NCBI GenBank assembly: GCA_018436705.1
Contig: JAHDLA010000014.1
Location: 47,424 to 111,423 of the forward strand
Direction: 5' to 3'
DNA length: 64,000 bases
Origin: Sedimentibacter sp.
GTDB lineage: Bacteria > Bacillota > Clostridia > Tissierellales > Sedimentibacteraceae
Notes under the pieces: generated by a model
What the model saw: only the letters and a program-made list of their open reading frames with translations
The model's database searches: none
Told to the model about the DNA's origin: nothing
Position numbers and translations under genes: made by a program
Shown here: piece after piece, positions 60,763 through 64,000 of the stretch
How positions within the stretch are numbered: the first letter of the stretch is position 1
How the letters are laid out: every line of letters starts with the position of its first letter

Positions 60763-61002
60763 AGTGCAAAAATTGAAAACAAAATCTAAAAAGCGGTATT
60801 TTGAGAAGTGTTACAAAAAATTAATATATAAATAACCTAAAGTTAAAAAAAATAATTAATAATTAATAAAAACGATATGATGCAATTGCATATTAACCTA
60901 AAATGTTTAAATTACAAATAGTTAATATAAAATTAATTGTATTCGGAATACTATTTGATATAATGAATGAGTAAAATATTAAATTTCATGGAGGTTATAC
61001 AA

Positions 61003-62346
61003 ATGAATGCATATATTGAAAGAATCATCGACTCAGTTAAAAAGAAAGATGCTCATGAATCCGAATTTATTCAGACAGTAGAAGAAGTTTTATATAGCTT
61101 AGAGCCAATGATTGAAAAGCATCCTGAATATGAAAAGGCTGGATTATTAGAAAGAATGGTTGAACCTGAAAGGGTAATATCATTTAGAGTATCATGGGTA
61201 GATGATAATGGACAAGTTCACGCTAATAAAGGTTACAGAGTTCAGTTTAACGGAGCAATTGGACCTTATAAAGGCGGTATAAGATTCCATCCTACAGTAA
61301 ACTTAAGTATAATGAAATTTCTGGCTTTTGAACAGACTTTTAAAGACTCATTAACAGGTCTTCCTATAGGCGGAGCAAAGGGTGGTTCAGACTTTGATCC
61401 AAGAGGAAAATCAGATGCAGAAATTATGAGATTCTGTCAGGCATTCATGACTGAATTATATAGACATATAGGACCGGACGTTGACGTTCCTGCAGGAGAT
61501 ATTGGTGTAGGAGCAAGAGAAATCGGTTATTTATACGGACAGTATAGAAGAATAAGAGGAGCTTTTGAAAACGGAGTATTGACAGGTAAAGGTATCCCGT
61601 TTGGCGGAAGCTTAGCTAGAACAGAAGCTACAGGGTATGGTGCTGTATACTATGCTCAGGAAGTATTACAACACTTCGGAGAAGAAGTTAAAGGAAAAAC
61701 ATTCGTAGTATCAGGCTTCGGTAACGTTGCTTGGGGAGCTGTTCAAAAAATTAATCAATTAGGCGGAAAAGTAGTTGCTATATCAGGTCCTGATGGATAT
61801 ATTTATGATCCAAACGGAGTTGTAGGCGAAAAAGAAGACTTCATGCTTGAAATGAGAGGATCCGGAAGAGATAAAGTACAAGACTATGCTGATAAATTTG
61901 GAGTTGAGTTCTTTGCCGGACAGAAACCATGGGGAGTAAAAGCCGACGTTTATATGCCATGTGCAACACAAAATGAAATTAATATGGATGAAGCTAAGAA
62001 AATAGTAGCTAGCGGTTCTAAGTACTATATTGAAGTTGCAAACATGCCTACAACAAATGAAGCGCTGAAGTTCATACAGAACAGCGGAATGGTAGTTGCG
62101 CCTTCAAAAGCAGTAAATGCCGGCGGAGTTGCTACATCTGCATTAGAAATGAGCCAGAACTCAATGAGATATTCTTGGTCTTTCGAAGAAGTTGATGCAA
62201 AATTACACGGAATAATGAAAAATATCTACAAAATGAGCGTTGCAGCTGCAGAAGAAGCAGGATTGGGTTATAACCTGGTTGCAGGAGCTAACCTTGCAGG
62301 ATTCAAAAAAGTTGCAGATGCTATGATGGCTCAGGGCGTTATATAA
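61003..62346 (+). CDS. gdhA: glutamate dehydrogenase (NADP-type, hexameric)
   Basis: 447 residues from the ATG with GGAGG upstream; a 12-codon extension lacks a site. Conserved: RVQFNGAIGPYKGGIRFHPTVNLSIMKFLAFEQTFK, the catalytic region PIGGAKGGSDFDPRGKS, DVPAGDIGVGAREIGYLYGQYRR and FVVSGFGNVAWGA. Converts glutamate to 2-oxoglutarate and ammonium; in an amino-acid fermenter it can work either way. A perfect 12-base palindrome (ATGCAATTGCAT, 60880-60891) lies upstream. Confidence 0.96.
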   Translation: MNAYIERIIDSVKKKDAHESEFIQTVEEVLYSLEPMIEKHPEYEKAGLLERMVEPERVISFRVSWVDDNGQVHANKGYRVQFNGAIGPYKGGIRFHPTVNLSIMKFLAFEQTFKDSLTGLPIGGAKGGSDFDPRGKSDAEIMRFCQAFMTELYRHIGPDVDVPAGDIGVGAREIGYLYGQYRRIRGAFENGVLTGKGIPFGGSLARTEATGYGAVYYAQEVLQHFGEEVKGKTFVVSGFGNVAWGAVQKINQLGGKVVAISGPDGYIYDPNGVVGEKEDFMLEMRGSGRDKVQDYADKFGVEFFAGQKPWGVKADVYMPCATQNEINMDEAKKIVASGSKYYIEVANMPTTNEALKFIQNSGMVVAPSKAVNAGGVATSALEMSQNSMRYSWSFEEVDAKLHGIMKNIYKMSVAAAEEAGLGYNLVAGANLAGFKKVADAMMAQGVI

Positions 62347-62361
62347 GAAAAGGAATTTATT

Positions 62362-62392
62362 AAAAAAGCAAGGTCGAAACCTTGCTTTTTTT
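62362..62392. terminator. bidirectional terminator after gdhA
   Basis: AAAAAAGCAAGG and CCTTGCTTTTTTT, TCGAAA loop, between convergent genes. Confidence 0.88.
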
Positions 62393-62407
62393 AATGAAAA
62401 CAATCAA

Positions 62408-63481
62408 TTATTTGAATAGGTGAATTTTTCCGGTGTCATTTAAATATTTTACTAGTATTGTTATTACAGGAGCAACTAGCAATCCGAAGAATCCAAACAA
62501 TCTAAGCCCGGCATACATAACGGTTATTGTAATTATTGGGTGAAGGCCAATTTGATGTCCGACAATTTTAGGTTCTATAATATTTCTTATTACTGTTACC
62601 GCAAGGTATAAAAATAGAAGTCCAAAGCCAAGATGGTAGTTTTTAAGAATTAATTCTATTATACCCCATGGTATTAATATACCACCTGTCCCCAATACTG
62701 GCAAAATATCAAGGATAGCAATGATTGCCGCGATAGGAAGAGCAAAATTAACATTTAGTAATGAGAGACCTATTAATACTTCTATAAAAGTTATACACAT
62801 AATTATCATATAGGATTTAATCATTTTCCATACGGTTCCTGTTAGGAACAGACGTGATTCATCAAAGGTCGAACTGAATTTTTCAGGGAGCTGCCTTTTT
62901 ATAAAAGAAGTTATATTACTGTATTCCACGCTTATGAATATTGACAGTACAATAGTAAATATTACTGAAATTAAATATAATGGGAAATTAGAAATAAGCT
63001 TTGTAACTCTCTGAACAATTGATATTGATGTGTTTTTAATTATGTCAGATATATAATTGATACCATTAGTAATTATTTGTGAAACTGTATTTGCTGCTTC
63101 TGTAGAAACAGGTTTTGTATTTGCTACTATCCAATCATTAAATTCAAGAAGCAGCGGTTCGACGCGGTTGAAATACAGGTTAGGAATAAGGTTTATCAAA
63201 TCGGTCATTTGAGTGATTAAAAATGTTACAAAAAGCCACAGTATCAAAGCTACTAAAGCATAAAAAGAAGCGACTACAAATACTGCTACACCTTTGCCTT
63301 TGCTTTTAAAAAGTTTGTTAAGGAGCTTAGCGATAGGCCTTAGGGCAAGCGCTATCAAAAATCCAATTAAAAACGGCATTACCCAATGAATTACATAAAC
63401 AAATATAAAGTACAAGATAGCGTAAACCGTTACAATAAATGCAACATTTATTATAAATTTCTTTTTTTCATCTAAAGTCAT
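62408..63481 (-). CDS. AI-2E-family (PerM/YtvI-type) membrane transporter
   Basis: 357 residues with about seven helices, two near the N terminus, the rest after residue 150. The family block near residue 270-330 is ILPVLGTGGILIPWGIIELIL, and the end PKIVGHQIGLHPIITITVMYAGLRLFGFFGLLVAPV. Sporulation protein YtvI and AI-2 exporter families belong here. AAAGAGG before the ATG. Role not fixed. Confidence 0.9.
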   Translation of the reverse strand: MTLDEKKKFIINVAFIVTVYAILYFIFVYVIHWVMPFLIGFLIALALRPIAKLLNKLFKSKGKGVAVFVVASFYALVALILWLFVTFLITQMTDLINLIPNLYFNRVEPLLLEFNDWIVANTKPVSTEAANTVSQIITNGINYISDIIKNTSISIVQRVTKLISNFPLYLISVIFTIVLSIFISVEYSNITSFIKRQLPEKFSSTFDESRLFLTGTVWKMIKSYMIIMCITFIEVLIGLSLLNVNFALPIAAIIAILDILPVLGTGGILIPWGIIELILKNYHLGFGLLFLYLAVTVIRNIIEPKIVGHQIGLHPIITITVMYAGLRLFGFFGLLVAPVITILVKYLNDTGKIHLFK

Positions 63482-63646
63482 TTTAGACCTCTTTTTCTAT
63501 GTATTTATATAATTATAATATTTAATATGATTATTTGCAATAATGTAATAAATTATTATTTTTTTGTTGAATAATAATGATAGTTATAATATATTAAGAT
63601 GCAGAATGGTTATTATTACCGTGATAATATATTTAAGGAAGTTAGA

Positions 63647-63863
63647 ATGGATAAAATAATAGAAGTAGATTTTAATGACAGATCAATAAAAGAAATAACA
63701 AAAGAAGATGCCCATAAGCATGGTACTATGCATCGTGCTTTTTCAGCAGTATTGTATAAAGGAAAGAGCATACTGATACAGAGAAGGGCATATGATAAAT
63801 ATCATTGCGGTGGTCTTTGGACAAACACATGTTGTTCTCATCCCAGGTGGAATGAAGATCTGG
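63647..63863 (+). pseudogene. idi: idi (isopentenyl-diphosphate isomerase type I), interrupted by an IS
   Basis: The first 72 residues of a NUDIX-type IPP isomerase: TKEDAHKHGTMHRAFSAVLYKG and, at the active site, HCGGLWTNTCCSHPRWNEDL. After NEDL the protein should run into the NUDIX box helix (RLKEEMG type) but instead reads into unrelated sequence. The break coincides with TGTTAG at 63864, where a mobile element begins. The ATG is at 63647, with AAGGA upstream. Without the rest, IDI activity is lost; the enzyme makes dimethylallyl diphosphate. Confidence 0.8.
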
Positions 63864-64000
63864 TGTTAGTATATAAATGTGGACACGAAAAGTTTAACAC
63901 GATAAAATATAAATACAATGAAAGGTGCGTGTTAAACAATGTCCAAAAATGGTATCCGTTATACGGATGAATTTAAACAACAGATAGTAGATTTGTATAA
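63864..64000 (+). mobile_element. left end of an IS3-like insertion sequence (partial)
   Basis: The element appears to start with TG at 63864 and reads into a transposase start at 63939. Only about 137 bases are inside the window, so the right end, target duplication and orfB cannot be seen. The left inverted repeat cannot be confirmed without the right end. Confidence 0.7.
63939..64000 (+). CDS. IS3-family transposase OrfA, N terminus (runs off the edge)
   Basis: The ATG at 63939, with AAAGGTG upstream, opens SKNGIRYTDEFKQQIVDLY, a typical beginning of the helix-turn-helix (HTH_Tnp_1) OrfA of IS3-family elements. The gene continues past the end of the window. Confidence 0.8.
   Translation, partial: MSKNGIRYTDEFKQQIVDLY

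Noticed and set aside
1..64000. CRISPR arrays, prophage or rRNA genes
   Set aside because: No regularly spaced repeats, phage structural genes or rRNA-like sequences were seen on either strand.

Overview
The window is a stretch of chromosome from a low-GC, anaerobic, Gram-positive bacterium, most likely a clostridial or Tissierellia-type member of the Bacillota. Genus is not provable from this sequence, and I name no species. Supporting signs are the strongly A/T-rich intergenic DNA, strong AGGAGG-type ribosome sites with frequent GTG and TTG starts, a T-box leader, a lysine riboswitch, Rex, a TM1266-type regulator, FeoAB, and two UGA-containing HesB-like genes that imply a selenocysteine machinery elsewhere in the genome. 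Gene density is high and there are no rRNA genes, prophage or CRISPR array. The only mobile DNA is the left end of an IS3-like element at the right edge, which interrupts idi.

Layout. 0.3-5 kb: MacAB-type export operon and a secreted CAP-domain protein (minus strand). 5-10 kb: T-box-controlled tyrS, then the tldD-tldE protease pair and small membrane proteins. 10.3-11.2 kb: a minus-strand operon of two tandem selenoproteins and a 93-residue unknown. 11.3-14.4 kb: a small XRE regulator, an attenuator-like leader, a TM1266-type regulator and a complete NitT/TauT-type ABC importer. 14.6-18.2 kb: a GNAT enzyme, then gltX preceded by a degenerate tRNA-Glu-like element and a terminator, then a HAD hydrolase and a DUF1697 protein. 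18.4-20.8 kb: feoAB. 21.4-26.1 kb: an ABC importer lacking a binding protein, an XRE-cupin regulator, and a DUF819 transporter with a dipeptidase. 26.3-32 kb: housekeeping genes (tatD, a 3-methyladenine glycosylase, marR, degV) and a ClpE-like chaperone.

32.4-37.7 kb is a lysine/diaminopimelate operon (lysine riboswitch, dapA, dapB, dapH, a class III aminotransferase), followed by an aspartate kinase with its own promoter. 37.7-44.1 kb holds trmB, ybaK, an RluA-type pseudouridine synthase, acyltransferase-like genes and an ABC-F protein. 44.2-49.2 kb is a TetR-controlled MacAB-type export operon with two clear operators. 49.3-58.1 kb carries an FAD dehydrogenase, a Ca2+-type P-ATPase, a MocR regulator divergent from pgeF, a GerMN lipoprotein and an orphan binding protein. 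58.3-64 kb has a Pit phosphate transporter with its DUF47 partner, rex, glutamate dehydrogenase, an AI-2E-family permease and the IS-broken idi.

The most unusual items are the tandem selenoproteins, whose UGA codons and downstream hairpins have identical spacing; the tRNA-Glu-like RNA between promoter, terminator and start codon of the glutamyl-tRNA synthetase gene; and the attenuator-like leader of the TM1266/ABC operon. All function calls rest on reading protein motifs by eye. No database search was run.
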